Positions 34,451 through 45,323 of a DNA stretch of 64,000 nt are shown here, one piece after another; position 1 is the stretch's first letter; each line of letters begins with the position of its first letter. The notes under the pieces were generated by a model. It was given only the letters and a program-made list of their open reading frames with translations, was not told the DNA's origin and did no database searches. Source of the stretch: Rhizophagus sp. LPA8_4_AMF (taxonomy: Eukaryota; Glomeromycota; Glomeromycetes; Glomerales; Glomeraceae); assembly GCA_021464525.1 (NCBI GenBank), contig JADRCO010000007.1, forward strand, positions 1 through 64,000. Direction: 5' to 3'. The position numbers and the translations under genes are program-made.

Positions 34451-34803
34451 TATAATATATCAAAGAAAAATTTAAGTGAAAATTAGTGTGACGTTGTATC
34501 AATCCCAATCGCAACATTTAACGGATTAAGGTAATCCTTAAATGAATAATTGAAAAAACAAAAAAAAGTAAGGATTTGAAATTTCCGAGTAATTCTATTA
34601 GAAACCTTTAATTTTGTCAAAAAAGGAAAACTCTATTATTGCATAATTATTATGATAAACTCATTTAACAACAAAACAAATAAAAAGGTTGTTATTTATT
34701 AATGATTATCAAATCTGTTTAACCAAAACATTTTTTTGATACACAAAAAAAAATTTGATGTTTACGTAAAAAAAAACCGAGCGTATTGAAACTTTTGAAA
34801 TGT

Positions 34804-34841
<38 letters not shown>

Positions 34842-35120
34842 TTTTTGATATTACATATAATTTTAGTTGGTTGAAATCAACTGAACTGGTTAATTTTTAA
34901 GCTAATTTTTCATAATTAATTTTTCAGAATTTCAAGTATTTTAAAGAAAATCAATGTGTCGAAATCTCAATCTACAATTATATTCTGTAAGTCACTATAA
35001 ATAAAGCATTCACTTATACAATTATTAAATCCTAATCAAGAAATTTCCCTTTTTGTTTTCTATTATAAAAGTACCATCGCAAATAGCAATTAATCAAATA
35101 TATCAAGATAAAATCTTCAA

Positions 35121-35370
35121 AATGTGTCAAAATCACAATTTTTTCGACATATCGAATATAAATTTATTCTTATAATTTAATAATCAAACTCCGGTATATC
35201 GAAGGTTTCGGTTTTATCGAAAGATCGAGATTGTCTGAGTACATTTATTCATTCTTCAAATACCTTTGACTGCGGGAATGTCATACTTTTCCATTGCGGA
35301 TGTATCATCACAAATCAAAATCAAAACTATGTTGATGGAAATTCCGCAATTGATATGAGTACTATGTTAT
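35121..35370 (+). pseudogene. Relic E of the Asn/Gln-rich FEIPG family
   Basis: AAAATGTGTCAAAATCACAA near 35120 matches the start region of copies B and C, and 35288-35347 (GCGGATGTATCATCACAAAT, then TCAAAATCAAAACTATG, then GATGGAAATTCCGC) aligns with copy B around 35968-36022 at clearly high identity. The central part including the FEIPG core is missing or unrecognisable, so this is a deleted, decayed copy in the same orientation as B and C. A second partial start-like segment lies at about 34950. Confidence 0.6.
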
Positions 35371-35628
35371 TTTGTTTTTTTCTATAGACTTACATTAAAT
35401 TTTTTTTTTTTTTGTATTTGCTTTAAAATTTTTATTAAAGTAATACAAAATAAATCACTCTGAATTTATTTTGTAAATAAAAGTTTTCCATACGCCAAAG
35501 AGTAACTGTTGATCATTCAACGGAGAATTATTTAAAGGCCGAAAAAAAAAAATAAAAAAAATAAAGAAATAAAAAAATAAAAAATAAAAAATAAAAAATT
35601 TCCTATAATTTATACAAATATATTTAAA

Positions 35629-36165
35629 ATGAATCAAAATCACAATTTCTCTCATAACCCCCAATTAGCTGATTTACAAGCGGGTGGTCAAGACAATTTA
35701 GACACTTTTTACAATTATGATTCTCTTTTCATGAATGCTTTTAATACTTCGCAAAATCGGTTTCATGCATCGCATGGTAATATTAATACTAATGGACACT
35801 ATTCAAATGTTAACTTACCGGATACAACTTCTCAACCACAATTAAATCGAAGTAATATCTTTATATTCGAAATTCCTGGTTTTGAAATTATTATTAGACC
35901 GAAGTCTAATCAATTTATGAATTTAACCAATTTAAACATCCCTTCAATGAATTCTTACTCTTCCGTTGCGGGTATGTCATCAACTTTAAATCAAAATCAA
36001 AATTATGTTAATGGAAATTCCGCTAGTGGAAATTATGATGTAAATAACATGAATACTATTAATATGCAAAATGGTTTAAATAATAATCAATCTTTTATTA
36101 CGAATAACTCTCAATATCAATTTCAACAACAAAATTCTCTTGGGTATAATAGCTATCACGGTTAG
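35629..36165 (+). CDS. Asn/Gln-rich FEIPG-core family protein, copy B
   Basis: Single exon, 178 residues, no known domain. The start MNQNHNFSHNPQLADLQAG is shared in form with copy C (MSQNLNFSSDLRLTDLRA). A low-complexity Asn/Ser/Tyr region leads to the core FEIPGFEIIIRPKSNQ at 80-95, then SMNSYSSVAGMSSTLNQNQN, NNMNTINMQNG and the C-terminal block NNQSFITNNSQYQFQQQNSL, ending GYNSYHG. Compared with copy A the Gln run is reduced to three residues. It is the most regular intact member on this strand. No signal peptide; localisation unknown. The upstream ~100 bp are A-rich, and the 25 bases before ATG (TATACAAATATATTTAAA) resemble those before copy C, suggesting duplication of the promoter too. 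Confidence 0.7.
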   Translation: MNQNHNFSHNPQLADLQAGGQDNLDTFYNYDSLFMNAFNTSQNRFHASHGNINTNGHYSNVNLPDTTSQPQLNRSNIFIFEIPGFEIIIRPKSNQFMNLTNLNIPSMNSYSSVAGMSSTLNQNQNYVNGNSASGNYDVNNMNTINMQNGLNNNQSFITNNSQYQFQQQNSLGYNSYHG

Positions 36166-36458
36166 ATTTTTAAAATTGGTAAATTGATTGTTAAGATTTT
36201 AAGAACTTATATAATAACAAATTATTTAATTTTATTTTATTTAAACGCTAAAAATTTATTCGATTTTCATATTATATTTTACCATTTGTAGTAAATTTTT
36301 TTTGTGTTACTATAATTAATAAAATACATATTTTATACCTTACTATTTATTTAATGCGTAAGTTTACGGAACCGAGTAATATATTCAGCGAACCATTTTT
36401 CTATTATCTTTACCCCAACAAAAAAAAACATACATTTTACACAATTTTCATTCAGAAA

Positions 36459-36612
36459 TTTGCGATTAACTGATCTACAAGCATATATAGTTAGTTTATA
36501 TACTTTTTACGACTACATCGATCAAACTCGATCAAACACCTATTTTAATCTAATACTGTCAGCTCAGCTACGTAATATTGTTCCTGCACTGTTCCCCACA
36601 CATCGCAGGATA
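36459..36612 (+). pseudogene. Relic F of the Asn/Gln-rich FEIPG family
   Basis: TGCGATTAACTGATCTACAA at 36461 matches ACGATTAACTGATTTACGTG of copy C; the match continues with CTTTTTACGACTACATCGATC and then GTCAGCTCAGCTACGTAATATTG and ACACATCGCA, in the same order as copy C 38505-38640. The FEIPG core is absent. Only the N-terminal third survives, with several frame changes, so it is a decayed duplicate. Confidence 0.65.
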
Positions 36613-38437
36613 GTAGTACTATACTACTATTATTTTATAATTTATCATTATATATAATCATAATTTGTACAAATTTGATTTTAATAAAATATATTTTTGT
36701 ATTTTAATATCACACTACTTATTTTTAAGATACATTTACGTCTTTCCGAGGCATGTGATGATCGCATGATTTTTGCAGTAAACCCGAACTCAAAATTTTA
36801 TTCACTTACTTTACTAAATCAATGTACGTTTGAAGAAAACAACTTTGATTTTCGATTCCTGAACTTCTTTTATACAGTTAGAATCAGTATAGGCATATTA
36901 TTTTAGAAACTAATAATAAATATACAAAATATACGTGCTTTAGAAATGTCGTTAGTAACTTATCTAGTAATTTATGTTTAAAGTATTAACCATCCAGATA
37001 AAATATAAACTAGCCATGAATTTTGTAAATATATATAGTCAAAACAAAAAAATAAAATAAAATAACGTAGAGATGATGCAAGAAAAAACTTTAAATGCTA
37101 TAGTATTTACTGTATTAATGCATTATATTTAAAATTAGATCAGAAAAAAAAGAAAATGGTAAATTTCAATTCGCAATTACATAACATAATAAACTTTTTA
37201 ATTTCGCATTCGAGAAATAATGCAAATTGTAATAGTACGAATTATATATTGATCATTCGTATTCTACGCATAATCACATTAACAAACGACAATAGGGCCA
37301 TTGTCAATCTTTTCAAGCTACGAGTTACTTCAGTTTATAGATTATAACATAAGTAGCATACATACATGGCGGTAGATTGATATATTCGATCACGAAATTT
37401 TGTTATAGTTAATTGTCGTTGAGGTGAGGATAAGTAGCATAAATGACTGTAGGTTGATATATTCGATTACAAGATTTTACTTACAGTGTTGAAATGAAGA
37501 AATGTTGATTAATCAATAATATTATTAAAGGGTGTGTAATATTCGATAATAGGATTTTCACCCACTAAAAAAAAAAGGTTTCCTTAATAAAAACAATCCC
37601 GAGTCATAAAAAATTTGTGTTTATGTAATATTGTATAATAAATGTGCAATAAAATGATAAAATACATATATTAGCATAAGATTTAGCCACATCACACATT
37701 TCAACCTATTATTGGTGAATTCCGAATATAAAATTTACCATTTATCTTTTAATTTTTTCTGGTAGAGAATTTTTTGTTTATTTACAGATTTTTTTTTATA
37801 TGATCTTTCATTATTATGATCTTACATATGTTTCCTTCTGTATTATAAATAGAGTTTCTGCTCTTTTTGTGGCTTTTTTTTTTGATAAACATTTATATAC
37901 CTTATTTTTATTTTTTTGATTGATCCAAAAAAATATTATTACTTATCTTTGTGTTATAATACTTAATTGCGGTGGTGGAATATATTGATTCTATTATTCA
38001 TAATCACATGATTAGCTTTCAATACATAATCTTTTATTTTTACGTGCACATTTCCGGAAAAAAGCTTGATTACACTTGTTTTTTCAATCCTGATATAGTA
38101 AATTTAAATAACATTCGAATAACAAATATATTTCACATGGATCAGTGTACTTTACTTTACCATTTATAAAGTTGACGTAAATACATTTTGGTATTATTTA
38201 TTACATTTTGATGCATTATTAAATACATATTTCTTTGCATCTTGCTTTATTTGTATACTATGCTTTGTCATGGCCGCTATACTGATTGATCAAACAAATG
38301 TTCACAATTTAAATTTTGCATCAAGTTCTAAAAGTTTTGATTTCACTGCGGTGATTTATATTTTTTTTTTAATAATAAAAGAAGCACATCGCAATTATCT
38401 TTTTTTCATATCTATAATTCACAAAAGTATATTCAAA
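36613..38437. other. Intergenic region with short degenerate tandem repeats
   Basis: About 1.8 kb without a supported gene. A direct repeat of period about 80 bp is visible at 37351-37400, 37432-37478 and more weakly 37530-37558, sharing AAGTAGCATA and GATATATTCGATyACrAraTTTT. Plus-strand frames of 60-70 codons at 36697, 37156 and 37972 have unusual composition for noise but no recognisable relation. Confidence 0.4.
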
Positions 38438-38989
38438 ATGAGTCAAAATCTCAATTTTTCTAGTGATTTACGATTAACTGATTTACGTGCGGATAGTCGT
38501 AATAAATAATTTAAATAATTTTTACGATCACACTAATTCTCATTCCATGATAAATAATAATATTTCTCAACCACCTTTTGTAAATTCTTTTAATCCTGTC
38601 AATTCAGCTTCGCAATATTGTCCCTATGTATCGCAAAATAATATTTATAATACTAATGGACAACTAGCTTCAAATCATTTTGTTAACTTACCGAATTCGA
38701 CGACTTTCGGTTCTTTTCAATCACAAGTAAATCAATGTAATATCTTTAAATTCGAAATTCCTGGATTTGAAATTATTGTTAGACCGAAGTCTAACCAAGT
38801 TATGAACAATTTGAATACGCAACATCAATCTTCTATGAATTCTTACTCTCCAGTTGCGGTCATGCCATCACAATTAGTAGATCAAAATCAAAACTATATT
38901 ACGTTATAAATAGCATGAATACGGATAATTTGCAATATCAAATTCATCAACAACAGAATATTCTTGGATACAATAACTTCCACAGTTAA
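38438..38989 (+). pseudogene. Asn/Gln-rich FEIPG-core family, copy C (broken)
   Basis: This copy starts MSQNLNFSSDLRLTDLRADS and hits a stop after 23 codons because of a small frame change near 38490-38505; in another frame it continues as NNLNNFYDHTNSH through the conserved CNIFKFEIPGFEIIVRPKSN block and NQNQNY-like region, stops near 38908, and in a third frame the family C-terminus follows (NLQYQIHQQQNILGYNNFHS). Homology to copy B runs along its whole length, so it is a recent pseudogene, unless translation starts downstream at an internal Met (MINNNISQPPF at about 38550), which would give a shorter protein retaining the core. Transcript data are needed to tell. Confidence 0.7.
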
Positions 38990-41900
38990 ATTTTTTGAAT
39001 AATATACTGTATTTTATTGATTGTTGTCATCACTAGAAAGAGTTGTTCCAAGAATTTACAATAGCAGAACATGCATATATATATATTTAAAAAATATGTA
39101 ATATAACTAAATATTATTTTATTCAATTTTATCAATATATATTATCTTTTGTTTTTTTTTTATTTTATAACCATTTGTAACATTATTTAATAAAAAATTT
39201 TTGTTTATATAACTGCTTATATTTAAATATTTTATTTATATTAAATTTCGGTGTTAACTAAAGCTGTTAAAACCATCTTGGCCTTTTCTGAACTTACCCT
39301 AGCGTTGTATTATTTTTTAAGTAGATTTTTTTTTAACAACCTTTTCGTTTTTGTAGATTTCTTCTAGAACAGCAATTTCAACGTGTGGATTTTAGTTTTA
39401 TTTTTATTTTGAACAGGAAGAGTTGAAAAGATGTAGAAAAGAAATTATCAGAAATATTATCAACTATTATTCTAAAATAGTAAAAATATTGCAGATATGG
39501 CAGTACTCAATTTAGCGCTTTGCGAAAAATGGCTTTAATTCTGAAATTTTGAAAAGCCTCAAGAATTTTTCTTTTGCAGTTAAAGAGTACATATCACAAA
39601 TCTCTAAATTATTGTCATTGTATGCAGAGTATATATGGAAGTTCTATTGTTTTTTATTTTACATTATAAAATAATTATTTGTTAAATTCTAATTTATATT
39701 TACAATTAAAATGATATTAGATTATTTTTTCAAAAGTTATTATATTGGGCCTTTAAACAAAAGTTTCAGCTTAGAAGGCCTCTAATAACTTTTTATTGAA
39801 ATTGGAAGATTTGGAAATATTGAAAGATATTGATTTTCCAATAGTTCATATGTATTGGAAGCTTTTGATCAGTCAAATTTTTGTACTATTGGAAGAGTAT
39901 TGGAAGAAAATCAAATACTACTTCCAATGCTTCCAATACTACTAATCTAATATAAAGAATGTTTTAAATAATAAAATTATTTTCAAATGTTTTATTTTAT
40001 TTACATTTATCAAAAAATAATTAAAAGAAAATTATATAAAAGTATATGCCAAACAAAATAATTGAAAAATATTATTTCTTGCAGTAAATCATATGATTTA
40101 ACTCTATTGGATAATTAAATATATCATGTGATTCACGTGCTTCCAATCTTCTATTGACGTTGGAAAACTTGGAAGAATTGGAAGATTCCATGTTGCATAG
40201 GTAAAATATTCATAGGGTAATACACTTAACAGAAGTGGCACAGATAAGATGGTCTTTCCATTTTGTTTTATTTATTTGTAAATTCATGGCACTTTAATTT
40301 ATGTATATTTTCATTAAATATAAATATCGGTGTTTAGGAGAAATTGTTACAGGTTAACTAAGTTATATATGCTAATTGATTATTTATAAAATAAATATTA
40401 TCCAATCAATACTAGATTAGACATATTTAGTCAAATAAAGAGAAGTTTGTATACATTTCCACTAGAAGTGACATGATTGTCCAGATTGCAACCACGATAA
40501 AGTTATTTTTGTGTATTATAGACTATAGACAATTTATTTCTATTGCTGATGTGACTTCTTGTATCCCTTTACAAGCTATTAGAATAAATAATATTCTAGA
40601 AAAGGTCAATCAACAATAAAGTTATTACTTTTTTATCATATATTAAAATGGTAGCCGGAAAGGTCACAGATATTATTGAATCACCTAGTACAGTAATCCA
40701 CTTCCTGTACCATTTTTAGGTGACGATATACTAATCACGTGTATTCGAAAAAAAAATCGAAGTTTTTGATCAATTTTGACGATCATCACAAAAAAATTTT
40801 GATTAACATAAACAGGAATCTTTAATATATATATATATATATATTATTTTATACCTCTAACCCTCTAAACAAATAAATTACAAAATCTAAGTTTGTGTCC
40901 ATTCAATTAAATGATAGAGTATAAATGGAGAAATATATCTCCGGAAGATAAATTGGATCATATGATCATAAAATCAAAAATTGAATTAATACCAAAACGC
41001 AAAAGACAATTATATGATTTAATATAGTTATGATGTATGCACAGATTATGCGATCAATCAACAATTTGTTGTTTTTTTTAGGGGTCATCCAAAAAGGAAT
41101 ATTTGTGGACACTAAGCAGGGGATAAAAAATAAATTTACACTTATGGATAATAATGGACCTCCGACTTTGCTCCGGGAAACAAAAAAAAAAACACAAAAA
41201 AAAAAAAAAAAAAAAAAAGAAAATATTTTGGATGTAAACAAAATTTAATTTTATGTAAATAAGCAAATTTTTTAACCAATTAATGATCATAAATAAAACA
41301 CATGCTTAATTATTATATAATAACTCAGAGCCCAAGGAATTTTTGAAATTGAGATTGGGAGTTGCATAATTTCCATTAGAAAATTTTCATTGTGACGACT
41401 TATTCGCGACGGGATCCATAAAAGAATAGAAGAATGAAATTTGTCAGTCTAACATAATTATATAAGTTTTCGTACTACAATGCAATATTGCAAAGTGAAG
41501 GCATTTAGAAATGTAATGGAAAATGATTCAGTGTAAGAAGTCAATGAATTGATTAAGCTAGGAAGTTTTCATTATAAGAAAATCTAGATCCAACAAATAA
41601 AGTTTTTCTTGACGATCCTTTACCAATAAAAATTAAAATTATCTGTTATCCTTAATTATTTATATTGAATGAGAGTATTAATAGTAATATACTTCTTTAT
41701 TTTTTTTGAACTCCTTAAGGAATTACGAAATTCCGCTAGTACAATACATATCAAAATTGGATCTTATTTGCTTACAACATAAAATAAATATAAATAATTA
41801 TAGTAATAATGAATAGTTAACAATAATAATAAAAAGATGAGATTTTTAATAAAAACTTATATAATAAATTCACATAATTAATTAATCCTAATATAAAAAA

Positions 41901-42035
41901 TAAATCAAAGATTTCAAGGAATTATACGATCTGTATATACATATTCATATTTATCATAATACTGTAATCAAGGATATAATATAAATCGTTAAAAAAGAAT
42001 ATGTTACTAATTGATTGATATCTTATAATATAATT
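38990..42035. other. Gene-poor region, copy C to copy D
   Basis: About 3 kb without a supported gene. It holds a decayed TTGGAAG-rich repeat (39770-40200, listed separately), a TATATA microsatellite near 40830-40845, an A-rich tract at 41181-41220 and otherwise AT-rich sequence. A 72-codon plus-strand frame at 41030-41248 ends in the A-tract and is not convincing. The last ~300 bp are 3' flank of copy D. Confidence 0.5.
39770..40200. mobile_element. Decayed TTGGAAG-rich MITE relative
   Basis: The segment 39775-39860 (CTTTTTATTGAAATTGGAAG, then GGAAATATTGAAAGATATTG, then TTCCAATAG) aligns with the left part of the MITE at 57072 (CTTTTTATTGGAATTGGAAG, then GAATTGAAAGATTCC). Further TTGGAAG/CTTCCAA motifs occur at 39850-39940 and 40140-40190. 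The terminal CAGTGATGTGCA of the 57 kb copy is not visible here, so this is a degraded relative with lost ends. Confidence 0.5.
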
Positions 42036-42917
42036 TTACAAATTTTGATTGGGAAGATTATTACATTCCTCAAAAGCATTTGTTTGTTGTCGTGTAAAGA
42101 CAGCGGATTGATTGACGAGAGTATTCTGCGTAATATTAATATTATTAGTATTTTCATTAACTGAATTTCGATCAATTTCGGAAACATTATTTTTTTGTTG
42201 ACGCATAGAATAATATTGATGACGTTGTTGTCGGAGAATAACATTAGGATTATTTTTGTTAATAGTTCTATGATTTTGATCATTAGACATATTATAAGGA
42301 TGCATTCTATGATTCTGAGATCTTTCTGTACGATTTGATAAATTTAAGGGAGGTTGTTCATCCCGTTGTTGTTGCATCTCCCAATTCAATCTTGGTAAAG
42401 ACTTTTGCCTAACGACAATTTCAATTCCAGAAATTTCAATCTTAAAGAGTTCTGTATATTCGGTACAATTCATTTGAGAGTTAGTTGTAGTTGATGAATC
42501 ATTTAAACCATTATGCGAAAATTGAGGATTTTGATTTGAAATTTGTCGTGTAATAACATTATTATTAAAGATGAACTGTTGTTTAGGAATTGAGATTTGC
42601 GGATAAAATTGCGAGGATTGTGTAAAAGGAAGTTGAGCGTGAGGAGTATGAGGGGACATGGGTTGTTGTTTATCATGATCTGAAATAGCAGTAACATCAT
42701 CATGTTGCGTTGACAAATTGCTTTCACCAGACGTGAAAAAGCAATTATTAGGAGGATTTACGCCATTACAATGAGCATAATGAACCTGATTATTTGAAAA
42801 TGGCTCTTGGATTACATCCCTCGCTTGTTGTAAACCAACGGAATAATTATTACCCGGTATGAAAGGTTCATATCCTTCGTTTTGACAATTACTAGGAATA
42901 TTATAATTTTGACTCAT
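42036..42917 (-). CDS. Asn/Gln-rich FEIPG-core family protein, divergent copy D
   Basis: Single exon, 293 residues, the longest and most divergent member. The start MSQNYNIPSNCQNEGYEPF resembles copy C. The core at 158-173 is FKIEISGIEIVVRQKS, so Pro of the FEIPG motif is Ser and Pro before Lys is Gln, while the alternating hydrophobic pattern and the final KS are kept. Before it lies a His/Gln/Pro/Ser-rich region (for example SPHTPHAQLPFTQSSQFYP) and after it a Gln/Asn/Arg-rich tail (MQQQRDEQPPLNLSNR, ILRQQRHQYYSMRQQKN). It lacks the FITNN C-terminal block in the same place; a weak VITRQISNQN occurs earlier. More basic than copies A-C. Function unknown. Confidence 0.68.
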   Translation of the reverse strand: MSQNYNIPSNCQNEGYEPFIPGNNYSVGLQQARDVIQEPFSNNQVHYAHCNGVNPPNNCFFTSGESNLSTQHDDVTAISDHDKQQPMSPHTPHAQLPFTQSSQFYPQISIPKQQFIFNNNVITRQISNQNPQFSHNGLNDSSTTTNSQMNCTEYTELFKIEISGIEIVVRQKSLPRLNWEMQQQRDEQPPLNLSNRTERSQNHRMHPYNMSNDQNHRTINKNNPNVILRQQRHQYYSMRQQKNNVSEIDRNSVNENTNNINITQNTLVNQSAVFTRQQTNAFEECNNLPNQNL

Positions 42918-45323
42918 TTTATTATAAATTTAAAGAAAGTAAAAATGTAAAAAAAAAAATATATATATATATATATGTTTATATATTCTTTTTTTTTTTT
43001 TTTTTTTTTTTTCCTTTGCGAAAAAGTGCGAGGATTGCGCTCTTTAATAAAATTTCAAAACTGTTTAAGGATAACAGGTTTTTTTTTTCTTATTTATATT
43101 ACACTAGCAAACCTGTTCTTTATCTTGATTTCAACAATGAAAAGATCGTTATACGACATAAAAAAATGGTCCATTGCTTCTGAAAATTTAATTATGGGGG
43201 AAATATTTAATTGTACCGGATTCCAAAGGAATTTTAAATTATTCTGAAAAATTATGGGGTGAACCATGCAAAAAGATGTAAAATTTGAAACACTTGAAAA
43301 AAAAAAATGATAATCCGCTTAAAGTTACATACTGCAAATAAAAATTTGATATACAATTTGTCAATGTTTTTAAAAAAGGGTTCAATTAATTTATAACACA
43401 AATTATTTCAAACGGGAGTCATTAATCCAACTCTGGAAAATTTTATTTATCAAATTATCAAATCATAATAATTAAAAGGGTATTTTTTTAAGTATGCAAG
43501 GTAAATCGATTTTTTTTTTTTAATACTAAATATAATGAATGAGGACGGGTCTTCCGTGAATTTTGTTTAATTTATTTATCGGTATCCTCCTAAAATGTTT
43601 TAAATTTTTTGGTTAGTAAATATTTGAGAATACGTTCAGGGAATATCAAAATAATACAAATTAATTCTATATTTTCTTGTACAGTAATGCAATGACACGA
43701 GAAATGGTAAGCGTAGAAAGCGCAGGAAAAACCGAACTTTTTGATATTACAAAAAAAAAGGGTTTTATAACTGGTTAAATAACTTGTTAGATTTAATTCG
43801 GACCGAAATTTAAATATTTGGTTAGTTAACCTAATTATTATCCCAAAAATGTGTTATAACCGGATAATTTCCAAGATCTAATGCAAGAATCACGATCAAC
43901 TTTTTATAATTCTCATTATGTTAAGATTATTCCATATTTATCTCATTCATTTACCAATAGATAAGTATTATAAGAGCTATGTAAATCCTTGTTGATAATA
44001 CAATGTAGTATATATACATATATTAGACCGTTTATTTCCGCGATATGATAAGTAAAAATAGAAAATTTAATAACCACTGTAAGGTAAGCTAAGTGTAAAT
44101 TTTGTAAAAATACGATCAAACTTATACTTTATTAGTAAAAACATATATTACACATAATTATTTACCAAACTATAAAAAGAATTTTATTTAAAAATAGAAA
44201 ATAAATATAAAACATTTCCCCCACGTCCAGCGAACTAACAAAAAGATTTCGTATTATAATTCTGGTAAATAATACGGTTACACTGAGTTGAAAGGTATGT
44301 AATATCTACCGAAAATTAAACTTGTTTTTAAAAGAAAAAAAAAATATTATCTAAGAAAGAATGAATGAACCAATTAATAAAAAATTTTAAATTCATCTCT
44401 GTTACTACTCATCAGGACATAGAATTAGAATAATTTGTAACGGAACCTTCAATTTTTACGTTGCTTATAATAATAATTAATAATACAGAATTTCTCAAGT
44501 AATTTTATTCGATTTAAATTTGCCTCGATAATCATTCTTTTTAATTATTTTGCATTAGGAAATAGTGTGTCACGTAATTTACATATTTATCCCGAAGGAA
44601 TTATTTCTACATTAAAGTCACACAAAAACCGATTCAATATATTATTCAAATAGCATTTCGGATTTTATAATAGTATCATTTTCTAGTAATTCCGATTTTA
44701 GAATCTATCCAATCAGATTGGATTTCCCCACATTAGTTATTCGGATTAAAAGACAAAAAAAAAAAATTTTTTTTTCATAGATCTTTTCTAATTTAGATTA
44801 ATTACATGATTTAATTTATTTTTCATTTATAAATTTGTGTTGCTTCTGAAAATGGTTAATTCAAATAAATTTTAAGAGTCTTTAATAGCCAATCGCATTT
44901 GAAAATTTTAGGTTACGATTTTTTTGATTAATTTTACTATATATAGTATAAGCCTCAGATCGAGTTCGTGACCTCATCTGACACGTTAATATCCACAAAT
45001 AGAACTTTCAAGGAACATGAATATTTTATTTCAAATTTTAATGAAGGAGAATTTTTTTCAGCGAACAAAACAATAATACTTGTTATTAAAAAGTATTTTG
45101 AAATTTTGCAAAAATTTATCGTGGAAATTTTAATTTATTTTATAAAAGAAAATTCTATTGCTGATAGTGGCTATTTTTGTATAACGACTCTTTACCTAAT
45201 TTGTCATAATGAAATATGTTCGTGTACCCCAGAAAACCCATTCACTTATAAATTCGTTTATCGTTCGAGCTTTTTTTTTCTCTCTCGGTCTCTCCTTTTT
45301 TATCGTTCATTAATTTTTGAAAT
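42918..45323. other. Intergenic region, copy D to F-box gene
   Basis: About 2.4 kb. A TATATA microsatellite (42958-42975) and a T-run (42990-43011) sit in the promoter of copy D. No gene is supported; the frame from about 44968 to 45339 opens at a GTG, is Phe/Ile-rich and overlaps the F-box gene start, so I take it as 5' flank. Two or three segments with CCAAT-like and TATATATAG (44936-44945) motifs could be F-box promoter elements. Confidence 0.45.

Larger units (their letters stand above)
33646..35628. other. Intergenic region with MITE and relic of FEIPG family
   Basis: About 2 kb without an intact gene. It contains an AAAAG microsatellite near 33695-33720, an 82-codon frame at 34069-34317 of unknown meaning, a pogo-like MITE (34304-34450), a poly-A run of about 30 at 34805, and a decayed copy of the Asn/Gln-rich family (about 35121-35370). 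The last ~100 bp are a poly-A/TAAAAA tract immediately before copy B. Confidence 0.5.

Noticed and set aside
42975-43247. 90-codon plus-strand frame after a T-run
   Set aside because: First third is poly-Phe from the T-run; the rest has no resemblance to any family and lies in the promoter of copy D.
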